From the NCBI GenBank assembly GCA_003223775.1, contig QHWK01000589.1:1-6484 (forward strand): DNA of 6,484 nt, written 5' to 3'. The notes beneath the pieces are model-generated. The model made no database searches. It saw only the letters and a program-made list of their open reading frames with translations, and was not told the origin of the DNA. This document shows, in pieces, positions 1 to 6,125 of this stretch. Numbering within the stretch: the first letter of the stretch is position 1; each line of letters starts with the position of its first letter. A program made the position numbers and the translations under genes. Origin of the DNA: Acidobacteriota bacterium. Its GTDB lineage: Bacteria > Acidobacteriota > Vicinamibacteria > Vicinamibacterales > CAVVIG01.

Positions 1-1836
1 GATCTTCGACACGACGCCCCACGCCGGCATCGCGATGTTCTTGGAGACGTCGTTCCACTTCGCGCCGCCGTCCTTCGTGTACCAGAGCTTGCCGTCGTTG
101 GTGCCCGCCCAGATCAGCCCGCGCTCGATCTCCGACGGTGCGATCGCGAAAATCACCTCCGGCGCGAATTGCCCGAGGTTGTCCCCGACCAGTCCACCCG
201 ACGAGGCGATGCGCGACGGATCCTGCGTCGACAGATCCGGGCTGATCACCTGCCAGCTCTGGCCGCCGTTGGTCGCCCTGAAGATCACGTTGCACCCGTA
301 ATAGACGTTCTTCGAGTCGAACGGATCGATGGCGAGCGGCGCCGTCCAGTGGCAGCGGTACTTCGAGTCCTGCGGCGGCGAGTCGAGCGTGATCATCCAC
401 GGCGCCACCGAGCGCGCGATCTTCGTGCGGTGGTCGTAGCGCGTCACCTTGTTGCCGTAGCACGTCGACCAGACGACGTTCGGATCCGACGGATCGGGAA
501 CCGTGAAGCCCGACTCGCAGCCGCCGAGCCCGTGGTCCCACGTGTTGCCGGATCCGTTGTAGCCGGCGCCCGCGTTCTCCGCCGCCCACGCCGCGCCGCG
601 CATCGTGCCGTCGTCCTGCATGTTGCTGTAGACGTAGTACGGCGCCTGGTTGTCGACGGCGACGTGATACATCTGCCCGATCGGCAGCTGCACGCGCTCG
701 GTGCTCCGGCCGTGCTGCGTCGTCAGCGTGATGCCGGCGTCGTGCGTGATCGCGAAGCGATCGGCGTCTTTCGAATCCCACCAGATGTCGTGGTTATCGC
801 CGCCCCAGGTGACGCTGCGAAACGTCTGGCCGCCGTCGACCGACTGGAAGAACGAGCTGTTGGAGACGAGGATCTCGTCTTCGTTTGCCGGCGAGACGGC
901 GAGATGAACGTAGTAGCCGGCGCGGCCGATCAGCTCGCGCGACCAGTTCACCACGCGCCAGCTCGCGCCGCCGTCGTCGGAGCGCCAGAGCGAACCCTGA
1001 TCCTTCGTCTGAATCAACGCGTAGACGCGGTTCGAGTCGGTCGGCGCGACGGCGACGTCGATCTTGCCGAGCGGCGATCGCGGCAGGCCGGGTGCGTCGA
1101 TCTTCGTCCACTTCGCGCCGCCGTCGTGCGAGACGTACAGGCCGCTGCCGGCGCCGCCGCTGAGCATCGCCCACGGGTGCATCTCCACCTGCCACGTGCC
1201 GGCGAAGAGCGTGCGCGGGTTCTTGGCGTCGATCGCGAGGCCGGAACAGCCGGTGTTCTCGTCGACGAACAGGACGCGCTCCCAGTGCTCGCCGCCGTCG
1301 GTCGTGCGGAAGACGCCGCGCTCCGGCTGGCGTCCGGTGATGCGGCCGATCGCGCACGCGAACACGATGTCGGGGTTGGTCGGATGGACGATGATGCGGC
1401 CGATGCGGCCGGTCTCGTCGAGGCCGGCGTGCGCCCACGTCTTGCCTGCGTCGACGGACTTGTAGATGCCGTCGCCGATCACGTCGCTGTCGCGAATCGC
1501 CCAGGCTTCGCCGGTGCCGGCCCACACGATGCTGGGATCGGACGGCGCGACGGCGAGCGCGCCGATCGCCGCGACCGGCATGCTGTCCGACACGGGCGTC
1601 CAGTGGCCGCCGCCGTCGGTCGTTTTCCAGACGCCGCCCGACGCGGCGCCCGCGTAGTAGATCGACGGATCGCCGGGCACGCCCGCGATCGACGCGACGC
1701 GGTTGCCGACGACGGGGCCGAGGAAGCGGAACGACAACGCGTCGGGTGATGCGCCGCCGCCGCGCCGCTGCGCGCTCACGAGCGCGCCCGCGAGACACAT
1801 TGTGATGATTGCGAGAGGGATGAGACGTCGAACCAT
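1..1836 (-). CDS. Secreted BNR/Asp-box (VPS10/sortilin-like) beta-propeller protein, C-terminus off window
   Basis: The frame is open for 612 codons from ATG at 1836 to the window edge, with no stop, so the C-terminus is missing. Residues 1-22 look like a Sec signal peptide: MVRR, then a hydrophobic core, then VSA before Q23. The protein is therefore probably exported to the periplasm or cell surface. Eight Asp-box motifs (S/T-x-D-x-G-x-x-W type) are visible near residues 72-79, 127-134, 178-185, 236-243, 286-293, 332-339 (ending F), 521-528 (N for D) and 587-594. Several are preceded by 'P-x-(D/N)-P' and 'V-(Y/W)-A-G' strands, as in multi-bladed propellers of the WD40/YVTN/BNR-like and VPS10 groups. 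The gap between the sixth and seventh boxes (about 340-520) contains several Cys (440, 459, 495, 515) and may be an inserted region. Annotation pipelines often label such proteins glycosyl hydrolases, but I see no catalytic residues that justify an enzyme call. Substrate or partner is unknown. The gene lies 39 bp after the permease stop and has no Shine-Dalgarno sequence. Family assignment is strong; function is open. Confidence 0.9.
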   Translation of the reverse strand, partial: MVRRLIPLAIITMCLAGALVSAQRRGGGASPDALSFRFLGPVVGNRVASIAGVPGDPSIYYAGAASGGVWKTTDGGGHWTPVSDSMPVAAIGALAVAPSDPSIVWAGTGEAWAIRDSDVIGDGIYKSVDAGKTWAHAGLDETGRIGRIIVHPTNPDIVFACAIGRITGRQPERGVFRTTDGGEHWERVLFVDENTGCSGLAIDAKNPRTLFAGTWQVEMHPWAMLSGGAGSGLYVSHDGGAKWTKIDAPGLPRSPLGKIDVAVAPTDSNRVYALIQTKDQGSLWRSDDGGASWRVVNWSRELIGRAGYYVHLAVSPANEDEILVSNSSFFQSVDGGQTFRSVTWGGDNHDIWWDSKDADRFAITHDAGITLTTQHGRSTERVQLPIGQMYHVAVDNQAPYYVYSNMQDDGTMRGAAWAAENAGAGYNGSGNTWDHGLGGCESGFTVPDPSDPNVVWSTCYGNKVTRYDHRTKIARSVAPWMITLDSPPQDSKYRCHWTAPLAIDPFDSKNVYYGCNVIFRATNGGQSWQVISPDLSTQDPSRIASSGGLVGDNLGQFAPEVIFAIAPSEIERGLIWAGTNDGKLWYTKDGGAKWNDVSKNIAMPAWGVVSKI

Positions 1837-1843
1837 AGAGGTA

Positions 1844-1849
1844 ATTGTA
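1844..1849 (-). promoter_or_regulatory. Candidate -10 box for the BNR-repeat gene
   Basis: On the minus strand, TACAAT matches the sigma-70 -10 consensus at 5 of 6 positions. It sits 7 bases before the ATG at 1836, so normal -10 spacing would put the transcription start at about 1836-1837. The mRNA would then be leaderless, which fits the absence of any purine-rich ribosome binding site upstream. The -35 region is poor: only a GAC core can be placed at an 18-bp spacer. A chance match in this AT-richer patch is possible. Confidence 0.3.
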
Positions 1850-1875
1850 GGACGCTCGGCGTGCGCGCGTCGGGG

Positions 1876-3795
1876 TCAGAGGCTGGGGCCTCGTTTTACG
1901 GCTAGCCCCGAGCCCCTAGTCCCAGCGTCTACTCCGCGCGACAGCACGAGCGTCGCCGCCGCGAAGCTGACGAGATCGAACGCGCCGACGTTGAAGAGCA
2001 GCGTCGAGAGCACGCGCGCGCTCGCGGCGGCGGCGGCGAGGCCGATCGCGGCGCCGACGCCAAAGAGCGCCGCGCCGCGGCGCATCACGACGCCGACGAT
2101 CTCGCCGCGGCGCGCGCCGAGCGCGAGGCGGATCCCGAACTCGCGCGTGCGCTGTCCGACGCCGTACGCGATGACGCCGTAGACACCGATGCTCGCGAGG
2201 AGAATCGCCATCGCCGCGAACGCGCCGAGGAGCGCCGTCTGCAGCCAGCGCTGCGCCAGCGAGCGTTCGACGACGTCGTCGAGCGTGCGCGCGTCGTAGA
2301 TCGGCTGCTCGGGATCGACCGATCGGATCGCCGCGCCGATCGACTGCGCGAGCGCCGACGGATCTCCGGCCGTGCGCACGACGAGCGCTTCGCGATCCTG
2401 CGTGTTCTGTTTGTAGCTCCAGTACACCTGCGGCCGCCCGTCGTCGTCGAGGCGGTCGTGGCGCACGTGGCCGACGACGCCGACGATCGTGCGCCACGGC
2501 TGATTCGGAATCGCGAACCGCAGGCGCCGCCCGATCGGATCGGCGCCGCGGAAGACCGCCGTTGCCGCGCGATCGTCGATGATCGCCACCGCCTGTGCCT
2601 CGTCCGTGTCGTTCTCGGTGAACGCGCGTCCCTCGACCGTCGGAATCTGCAGCGCCCGGAAATAACCGGGCGTGACCGGCCGCATGTCCGCTTGCAGGCC
2701 CACGCCGGGCGCGACAATCGTTGGATCCACGCCCTCGAACTCGATCGGCGCCGTCTGCGCGCCGCCCGCGAGCGGCAGCCGGTTCACCATGCCGGCAGCG
2801 ACGACGCCCGGCAGCGCCTCGACGCGATCGAGGATGCGGCGCATGAACGCGGCGACCTCACGATCGTTTCGGTACTTCGTCCGAGGAATCGCGAGATGCA
2901 GGCTGTAGACCCGCTCCGGGTTGAACCCGGGATGCACACGCCGCAACTCGGCGAGGCTTCGAGTCAGCAGCGTCGCGCCGATCGCCAGCCACAAGGTCGC
3001 GGCGATCTGCGCGACGACCAGGAGATCGCGCGTCCGCGCGCGCCGCACGCCGGTTGTCGCGCCGCGCGAGAGATCGGCCGTCGCGGCGGCGAGGCCGCTG
3101 CGCGCCGCCTCGAGCGCCGGCCACGCGCCGACGAGCAGCGCGATCGCCGTCATCATCCCCGCGGCGAACGCCAGCACCGGCACGTGCAGCGCGATGTTCT
3201 CGGCGCGCGGCAAATCGGCGGGCAGCAGCGGCGCGACGGCGTCGATCGCCCACGCCGCGGAGACGACGCCGATGGCGCCGCCGATGACCATCAGCGGCAC
3301 GAGCTCCGCGATCGACTGCGCCACCAGGCGCGCGCGTCCGGCGCCGAGCGCCGCGCGGACGGCAAGCTCGCGCTGCCGCGCGACTGCGCGCGCCAGGAGC
3401 AGGTTCGCGAGGTTCGCGCAGCCGATCAGCAGCATCGCGACGACGGCGGCCAGCAGGACGTAGAGCGGCGCGCGCACGGCGGCGACCGTGTCCGACAGCA
3501 TCGGCACGACCTCGACACCGATGCCGGTTGCGACGACGGGATGCTCGCGCACAATTTGCGCGGCGATCACGTCCATCTCGGCGCGCGCCTGGTCGATCGT
3601 GACGCCCGGCGCGAGGCGCGCAATCGCGAGGTACGAGTAGTTCTGGCGCGTGACGAGCTCCTGCGGATCGAACGTGAGCGGCGTCCAGATCTGATAGTCC
3701 CGAGACGGGAACGCGAACTCCGGAGGCTGCACCTCGTCGCGCGTGCGGAACGACTTGATGTACGCGACCAGCTTCCAGATGTCGTCGTCGTTCAT
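1876..3795 (-). CDS. ADOP-type MacB/FtsX permease, C-terminal part, damaged at both ends
   Basis: The frame gives 639 aa from ATG at 3795 to TGA at 1876-1878. It continues the protein begun at 4247 but in a different frame. From about residue 24, PPEFAFPSRDYQIWTPL matches the end of the first MacB periplasmic domain of ADOP permeases. An FtsX domain follows, with membrane segments near 109-136 (containing GCANLANLLLARAVAR), 164-191 and 203-228. A further membrane segment lies at 258-278, then the second periplasmic domain at about 280-515 (PVTPGYFRAL, IVGVVGHVRHD, QVYWSY). The second FtsX domain follows, with segments near 521-545 and 573-598 and the motif REFGIRLALGARRGEIVGVV (551-570). The family normally ends with a further full helix and a short tail like PARRAxRVDPxxALR. 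Here homology stops at about residue 618 (FAAATLVL), followed by an unrelated 21-residue tail. Residues 1-21 resemble a cytochrome c terminus rather than ADOP. No strong Shine-Dalgarno precedes the ATG, although it overlaps the upstream stop as ATGA. The frame stays open upstream to 4203, but that part is out of frame with the family. Role by family: ABC-associated permease without its own ATPase. Probably a pseudogene or misassembled locus. Confidence 0.8.
   Translation of the reverse strand: MNDDDIWKLVAYIKSFRTRDEVQPPEFAFPSRDYQIWTPLTFDPQELVTRQNYSYLAIARLAPGVTIDQARAEMDVIAAQIVREHPVVATGIGVEVVPMLSDTVAAVRAPLYVLLAAVVAMLLIGCANLANLLLARAVARQRELAVRAALGAGRARLVAQSIAELVPLMVIGGAIGVVSAAWAIDAVAPLLPADLPRAENIALHVPVLAFAAGMMTAIALLVGAWPALEAARSGLAAATADLSRGATTGVRRARTRDLLVVAQIAATLWLAIGATLLTRSLAELRRVHPGFNPERVYSLHLAIPRTKYRNDREVAAFMRRILDRVEALPGVVAAGMVNRLPLAGGAQTAPIEFEGVDPTIVAPGVGLQADMRPVTPGYFRALQIPTVEGRAFTENDTDEAQAVAIIDDRAATAVFRGADPIGRRLRFAIPNQPWRTIVGVVGHVRHDRLDDDGRPQVYWSYKQNTQDREALVVRTAGDPSALAQSIGAAIRSVDPEQPIYDARTLDDVVERSLAQRWLQTALLGAFAAMAILLASIGVYGVIAYGVGQRTREFGIRLALGARRGEIVGVVMRRGAALFGVGAAIGLAAAAASARVLSTLLFNVGAFDLVSFAAATLVLSRGVDAGTRGSGLAVKRGPSL
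1879..1897 (+). terminator. Small hairpin followed by TTTT, terminator-like on the plus strand
   Basis: GAGGC (1879-1883) and GCCTC (1888-1892) form a 5-bp stem with a TGGG loop, followed by G and four Ts (1894-1897). The T-run lies on the plus-strand side, although the flanking genes read on the minus strand; read in their direction the hairpin is preceded by AAAA and has no T-tract. It overlaps the last codons of the permease frame. If active it would stop antisense transcription, but the stem is short and the call is weak. Confidence 0.2.
1903..1923. repeat. Three-copy heptamer tandem repeat (GGGRCTM on the minus strand)
   Basis: On the minus strand three consecutive heptamers read GGGACTA, GGGGCTC and GGGGCTA, a perfect 7-bp period with three variable positions. 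The array lies within the 3' end of the permease frame and encodes part of its non-homologous tail (TRGSGLA-like residues). It looks like a short intergenic-type repeat that the reading frame has run into. Short heptanucleotide tandem repeats are known in intergenic DNA of some bacterial phyla; whether this one recurs in this genome cannot be seen here. Confidence 0.6.
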
Positions 3796-3810
3796 CTTCG
3801 CGCCCGCGAG
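3730..3810 (-). other. Cytochrome c C-terminus-like segment inside the permease locus
   Basis: Read in the frame of the downstream half, this stretch encodes LAGAKMNDDDIWKLVAYIKSF and then RTRDE. The pattern M-(S/T/N)-D-(D/E)-x-(I/L)-W-x-(L/V)-V-A-Y-I-(R/K)-S-(L/F) is typical of the last helix of class I cytochrome c domains, where Met is the distal haem ligand. ADOP permeases instead have about 60 residues here linking 'NLFPLLGV'-like and 'PPGFxFP'-like motifs. No CxxCH haem site is present in any frame nearby, so this would be only a tail fragment. The resemblance was judged by eye, not by a search. Confidence 0.5.
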
Positions 3811-4247
3811 ACGCGCAGGAGCGGCAGGACGTTGGCCGCCATGCGCCCGCCCAGCAGCCGCTCGGGGTCGCCGCCCGGGCCCGTCAGGTTGAAGTTCGCG
3901 ACCGCGCGGACCGCGCCGACGTCCTCGAAGACGTGATTGCGCGCCTTGTAGTCGTACACGTTCGCCATCGCGACGTAGCCGCGCGGCAGGCCGCGGCTCG
4001 GCGCGCGTGTCCAGATGTTCACGAGGCGATCGGGCTCGCCGTACGGAAGCGGCCGCAACAGGACGCCGTAGACGACGCTGAAGATGGCGGTCGTCGCGCC
4101 GATGCCGAGCGCCAGGGTGAGCGTCGCCGCGGCGGCGAAGCCGGGCGTGCGCCGCATCAGCCGCAGGCCGTAGTGCATGTCCTGCGCGGCGGCGACGATC
4201 CACATCAGGCCGCGCGCCTCGCGCGACTCCTCCATCAGCTGCGTCAT
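3792..4247 (-). CDS. ADOP-type MacB/FtsX permease, N-terminal part, truncated by frame change
   Basis: The frame gives 151 aa from ATG at 4247 to TGA at 3792-3794. The start was chosen because ATGA overlaps the proline dehydrogenase stop; a later ATG at 4205 (MWIVAAAQDMHYGLR) is an alternative. Residues 24-70 carry the diagnostic ADOP opening: DMHYGLRLMRRTPGFAAAATL, then the first membrane helix with TLALGIGATTAIFSVV, then GVLLRPLPY. The start of the periplasmic MacB_PCD-like domain follows (RLVNIW, NVYDYKARNHVFEDV, NFNLTGPGGDPERL, ANVLPLLRV). Homology ends at about residue 147; four non-homologous residues then lead to the stop, while the rest of the permease continues in another frame from 3795. 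Alone, the product would be a single-helix membrane protein with an incomplete outside domain. It forms one broken locus with the downstream half. A split gene translated by re-initiation is conceivable, but the missing sequence between the halves argues for a pseudogene. Confidence 0.8.
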   Translation of the reverse strand: MTQLMEESREARGLMWIVAAAQDMHYGLRLMRRTPGFAAAATLTLALGIGATTAIFSVVYGVLLRPLPYGEPDRLVNIWTRAPSRGLPRGYVAMANVYDYKARNHVFEDVGAVRAVANFNLTGPGGDPERLLGGRMAANVLPLLRVSRARR

Positions 4248-5194
4248 CGGCCCGAACTCGCGCGAGCGAACACGTTCTTGACGACGAACCACACGTTCGC
4301 GGGGCGTTCCGCGAGGCGGCGCATGTACCAGGGAAACCAGTACTCGCCGTACGCGATCAGGACGCTGAGCGGACGACCCGATCGCACCAGCCGTTGCTGC
4401 AGCGGACGCTGGATTCCGTACAACATCGCGAAGCCGTACGCCGACGGCGGCACGCGGCGTTCGTCGATGAACGCCGCCAGTCGATCCGCCAGCGCCGCGT
4501 CGTGCGTCGCGATGTGCAGCAGGCCGCCTGCCTGCCGCGCATCCCCGGCGAGCAGCCGGCACGCCAGGCGGTAAAAGTTCTCGTCGACGTCCGCCTTCTT
4601 CGGATACGCGACCGCCGGCGGCTCCAGATACGCGCCCTTCACGAGCCGAATCGCCGCGCCGAGCGGCGCCAGCGTCTCGACGTCCTGCGCCGTGCGAAAC
4701 AGATACGCCTGCAGCGCGACGCCGACGCGCGGCGACCTCGCCCGCGCGCGGCGGAACAGATCGAGCGTCCGATCGACGTACGGCGAGCTCTCCATGTCGA
4801 TCCAGACGAAGTTGTCGCGCGCGTCGGCCCGCTCGACGAGCCGCGACAGATTCGCGAAGCACGACTCGCGATCCACGTCCAGCCCGAGCTGCGTGGGCTT
4901 CACCGAGATCTGCGCGCGCAGCCCGGCGGCGTGCACCGCGTCGAGCACCTCGAGGTAGTGCCGCGTCACTGCTTCCGCTTCGTCCGCCCGCGTCACGTTC
5001 TCGCCGAGCCGCGTGAGGATCGTCGCGATCCCCTGCTGCTGCTGCTGCGCCGCCGCCGCCTGCATCGCGTCCTCGACCCGCTCGCCCGGCATGAACGCCG
5101 ACACCGATCGCCGCACGAACGCCGTCTTCGTCGCGCGCTCGCGCAGCCACGCGTTGGTCGACATCGCCAGGAGGAGGTTTCGCGCGATCGACAC
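4244..5194 (-). CDS. Proline dehydrogenase, monofunctional, FAD-dependent
   Basis: This 316-aa protein has the usual length of stand-alone bacterial PRODH. It oxidises L-proline to 1-pyrroline-5-carboxylate with FAD and passes electrons to the membrane quinone pool. From memory it aligns along its length with the Thermus-type enzyme. Visible blocks are RRSVSAFMPGE (28-38), LGENVT (63-68), ISVKPTQLGLD (96-106, with the conserved Lys99), WIDMES (131-136), LQAYLFRT (161-168), RLVKGAYLEP (183-192), IATHD (228-232), FAMLYGI (255-261) and YGEYWFPWYMRRLAERPAN (282-300). Arg292 and Arg293 correspond to the pair that holds the proline carboxylate. The GTG start at 5194 is chosen because the N-terminus then matches the family; ATG at 5164 would drop the first helix. 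It starts 3 bp after the SDR stop in the same frame and ends overlapping the permease start, so it is probably translationally coupled to both. A weak AAGGGA lies inside the SDR 3' end. No P5C dehydrogenase is in the window. Residues 46-54 form an Ala4-Gln5 run, which is unusual. Confidence 0.93.
   Translation of the reverse strand: MSIARNLLLAMSTNAWLRERATKTAFVRRSVSAFMPGERVEDAMQAAAAQQQQQGIATILTRLGENVTRADEAEAVTRHYLEVLDAVHAAGLRAQISVKPTQLGLDVDRESCFANLSRLVERADARDNFVWIDMESSPYVDRTLDLFRRARARSPRVGVALQAYLFRTAQDVETLAPLGAAIRLVKGAYLEPPAVAYPKKADVDENFYRLACRLLAGDARQAGGLLHIATHDAALADRLAAFIDERRVPPSAYGFAMLYGIQRPLQQRLVRSGRPLSVLIAYGEYWFPWYMRRLAERPANVWFVVKNVFARASSGR
5033..5060. repeat. Trinucleotide tract: five CTG units followed by GCC-type repeats
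   Basis: The plus strand has five consecutive CTG units (5033-5047) followed by a CGC/GCC run to about 5060. In the proline dehydrogenase this encodes AAAAQQQQQ at residues 46-54, in the early helical region. It is a short in-frame microsatellite whose length could vary by whole codons without breaking the gene. Confidence 0.75.
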
Positions 5195-5197
5195 GAA

Positions 5198-5989
5198 CTA
5201 CAGCAATCCCTTGATCAGGCCGCCGTCGACCTGCAGCGCGGCGCCGGTGATGTAGCCGGCGGCGTCGGACAGCACGAACGCGGCGGCGCGGCCGAACTCG
5301 TCGGGCTTGCCGTAGCGGCCCATCGGGATCGTCGCGAGGGCGTGCTGGCGCTGCTCCTCGACGGAGATCCCCGCCTTCTTCGCGTTCGCCTCGTCGAGAT
5401 ACGTCAGCCGGTCCGTCGCGATTCGTCCGGGCAGGAGCGTGTTGACGCGAATCCGCTCCGGCGCAAGCTCGCCCGCCAGCGTCTTGACGAGGGCCGTGAC
5501 GCCGGCGCGCATGACGTTCGACAACGCGAGGTTCGCGAACGGCTCCTTCACCGTCGACGACGTGCCGACGAGAATCGCGCCGCCGCCGCGCGCGCGCATC
5601 GAGGGCACGACGAACCGCACTGTGCGAACCACGCTCAACAGCAGGAGCTCGAACGCCGTCTGCCACGCCGCGTCGTCGAAGGCGAGCGCGGTGCCCGCCG
5701 GAGGTCCGCCGGTGTTGGCGAACAGCAGATCGACGCCGCCGAACTGCGCGACCGTGTCGGCGTGCCAGCGCGCGATCGCGTCCGCGCGGCTGAGGTCGGC
5801 GGCGACCGGCACGACCGCGCCGCGCGTCTCGCGCGCGAGCGTGTCGGCCGCGTTCCTGATGGCCTCCGCATCGCGCGCGGCGATCGAGACCTTAGCGCCC
5901 TCCGCCGCGAGCGCGCGCGCCACCGCATAGCCGAGCCCGCGGCTCGCGCCTCCCACCATCGCGACTTTGTCTTTGAGTCCGAGGTCCAT
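5198..5989 (-). CDS. SDR-family oxidoreductase with non-canonical active site (FabG-like)
   Basis: This 263-aa protein has the length and Rossmann layout of a classical short-chain dehydrogenase. The nucleotide-binding loop is GGASRGLG at 13-20, in place of the usual TGxxxGxG. Asp65 sits in the AADLS block, and FANTGGP at 90-96 replaces NNAG. Ser144 or Ser145 in VGTSST fits the catalytic Ser. Thirteen residues after Ser144, where Tyr is expected, there is Ser157 (LALSNVMRAGV), and Arg161 replaces the Lys of YxxxK. The C-terminus has the usual RIRVNTLLPGRIATDRL and GYITGAALQVDGG blocks. It resembles the 'BKR-like SDR-like' subgroup, which lacks the perfect tetrad. The substrate, and whether it still reduces a carbonyl, are unknown. 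ATG at 5989 is the only plausible start: an in-frame stop lies at 6026-6028 with no other start codon between. No strong ribosome binding site is visible. It is probably the first gene of the minus-strand operon. Confidence 0.9.
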   Translation of the reverse strand: MDLGLKDKVAMVGGASRGLGYAVARALAAEGAKVSIAARDAEAIRNAADTLARETRGAVVPVAADLSRADAIARWHADTVAQFGGVDLLFANTGGPPAGTALAFDDAAWQTAFELLLLSVVRTVRFVVPSMRARGGGAILVGTSSTVKEPFANLALSNVMRAGVTALVKTLAGELAPERIRVNTLLPGRIATDRLTYLDEANAKKAGISVEEQRQHALATIPMGRYGKPDEFGRAAAFVLSDAAGYITGAALQVDGGLIKGLL

Positions 5990-6003
5990 TCGTGAAGTTT
6001 TCC

Positions 6004-6016
6004 GGCCACATTGGCC
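6004..6016. repeat. Inverted repeat GGCCA-CAT-TGGCC
   Basis: Five-base arms with a 3-base centre lie 14 bp upstream of the SDR start codon, where a repressor could block transcription or a leader hairpin could affect translation. A TTTT run follows at 6018-6021 on the plus strand, but the stem is too short for a confident terminator call. Confidence 0.35.
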
Positions 6017-6028
6017 CTTTTGGCGTCA

Positions 6029-6055
6029 GGCACGCGCCCGACACGTGCCCGACAC
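6029..6055. repeat. Overlapping inverted repeat (GGCACG/CGTGCC) and direct repeat (GCCCGACAC x2)
   Basis: GGCACG (6029-6034) and CGTGCC (6045-6050) form 6-base inverted arms around a 10-base centre. In the same place GCCCGACAC occurs twice (6036-6044 and 6047-6055) with an 11-bp period, close to one helical turn. The palindrome CACGTG is at 6042-6047. The spacing is what a dimeric regulator site could look like, but high GC makes chance matches common. Confidence 0.35.
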
Positions 6056-6125
6056 CGAGCGGCCGCCGACATGGTACTTCAGGCGCCGGCCCCTGGCTGG
6101 CATCGCAATTGAACCTCCGTGAGGC

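Larger units (their letters stand above)
5990..6125. promoter_or_regulatory. Divergent intergenic region between SDR operon and AI-2E-family gene
   Basis: This 136-bp stretch separates two divergent genes, so it must carry promoters for both unless transcription enters from outside. I see no convincing -35/-10 pair on either strand. It contains two small symmetric elements and one direct repeat, listed separately. It is somewhat less GC-biased near both start codons than the genes. Confidence 0.5.

Noticed and set aside
169..1749. Long plus-strand open frame opposite the BNR-repeat gene
   Set aside because: It is rich in Arg, Val, Ala and Asp with no recognisable domain and lies antisense to a clear repeat protein. 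In DNA this GC-rich, antisense frames stay open by codon bias.
794..1798. Minus-strand frame within the BNR-repeat gene
   Set aside because: It is almost entirely Arg/Asp/Gly/Pro-rich; the overlapping frame starting at 1836 has a signal peptide and eight Asp boxes.
2458..3936. Long plus-strand open frame opposite the permease
   Set aside because: It is Arg/Asp/His-rich and low-complexity with no domain, opposite an obvious MacB/FtsX coding sequence.
3796..4203. Extension of the downstream permease frame to an ATG at 4203
   Set aside because: This part is Arg/Ala-rich shadow of the upstream permease half, which is in the other frame and matches the family.
4248..5666. Extension of the permease N-terminal frame upstream to 5666
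   Set aside because: The frame is open by GC bias only. Upstream of about 4247 it is shadow sequence over proline dehydrogenase and SDR; recognisable ADOP sequence begins just after 4247.
4394..5995. Long plus-strand open frame opposite proline dehydrogenase and SDR
   Set aside because: It crosses the boundary of two well-supported genes on the other strand and has Arg-rich shadow composition.
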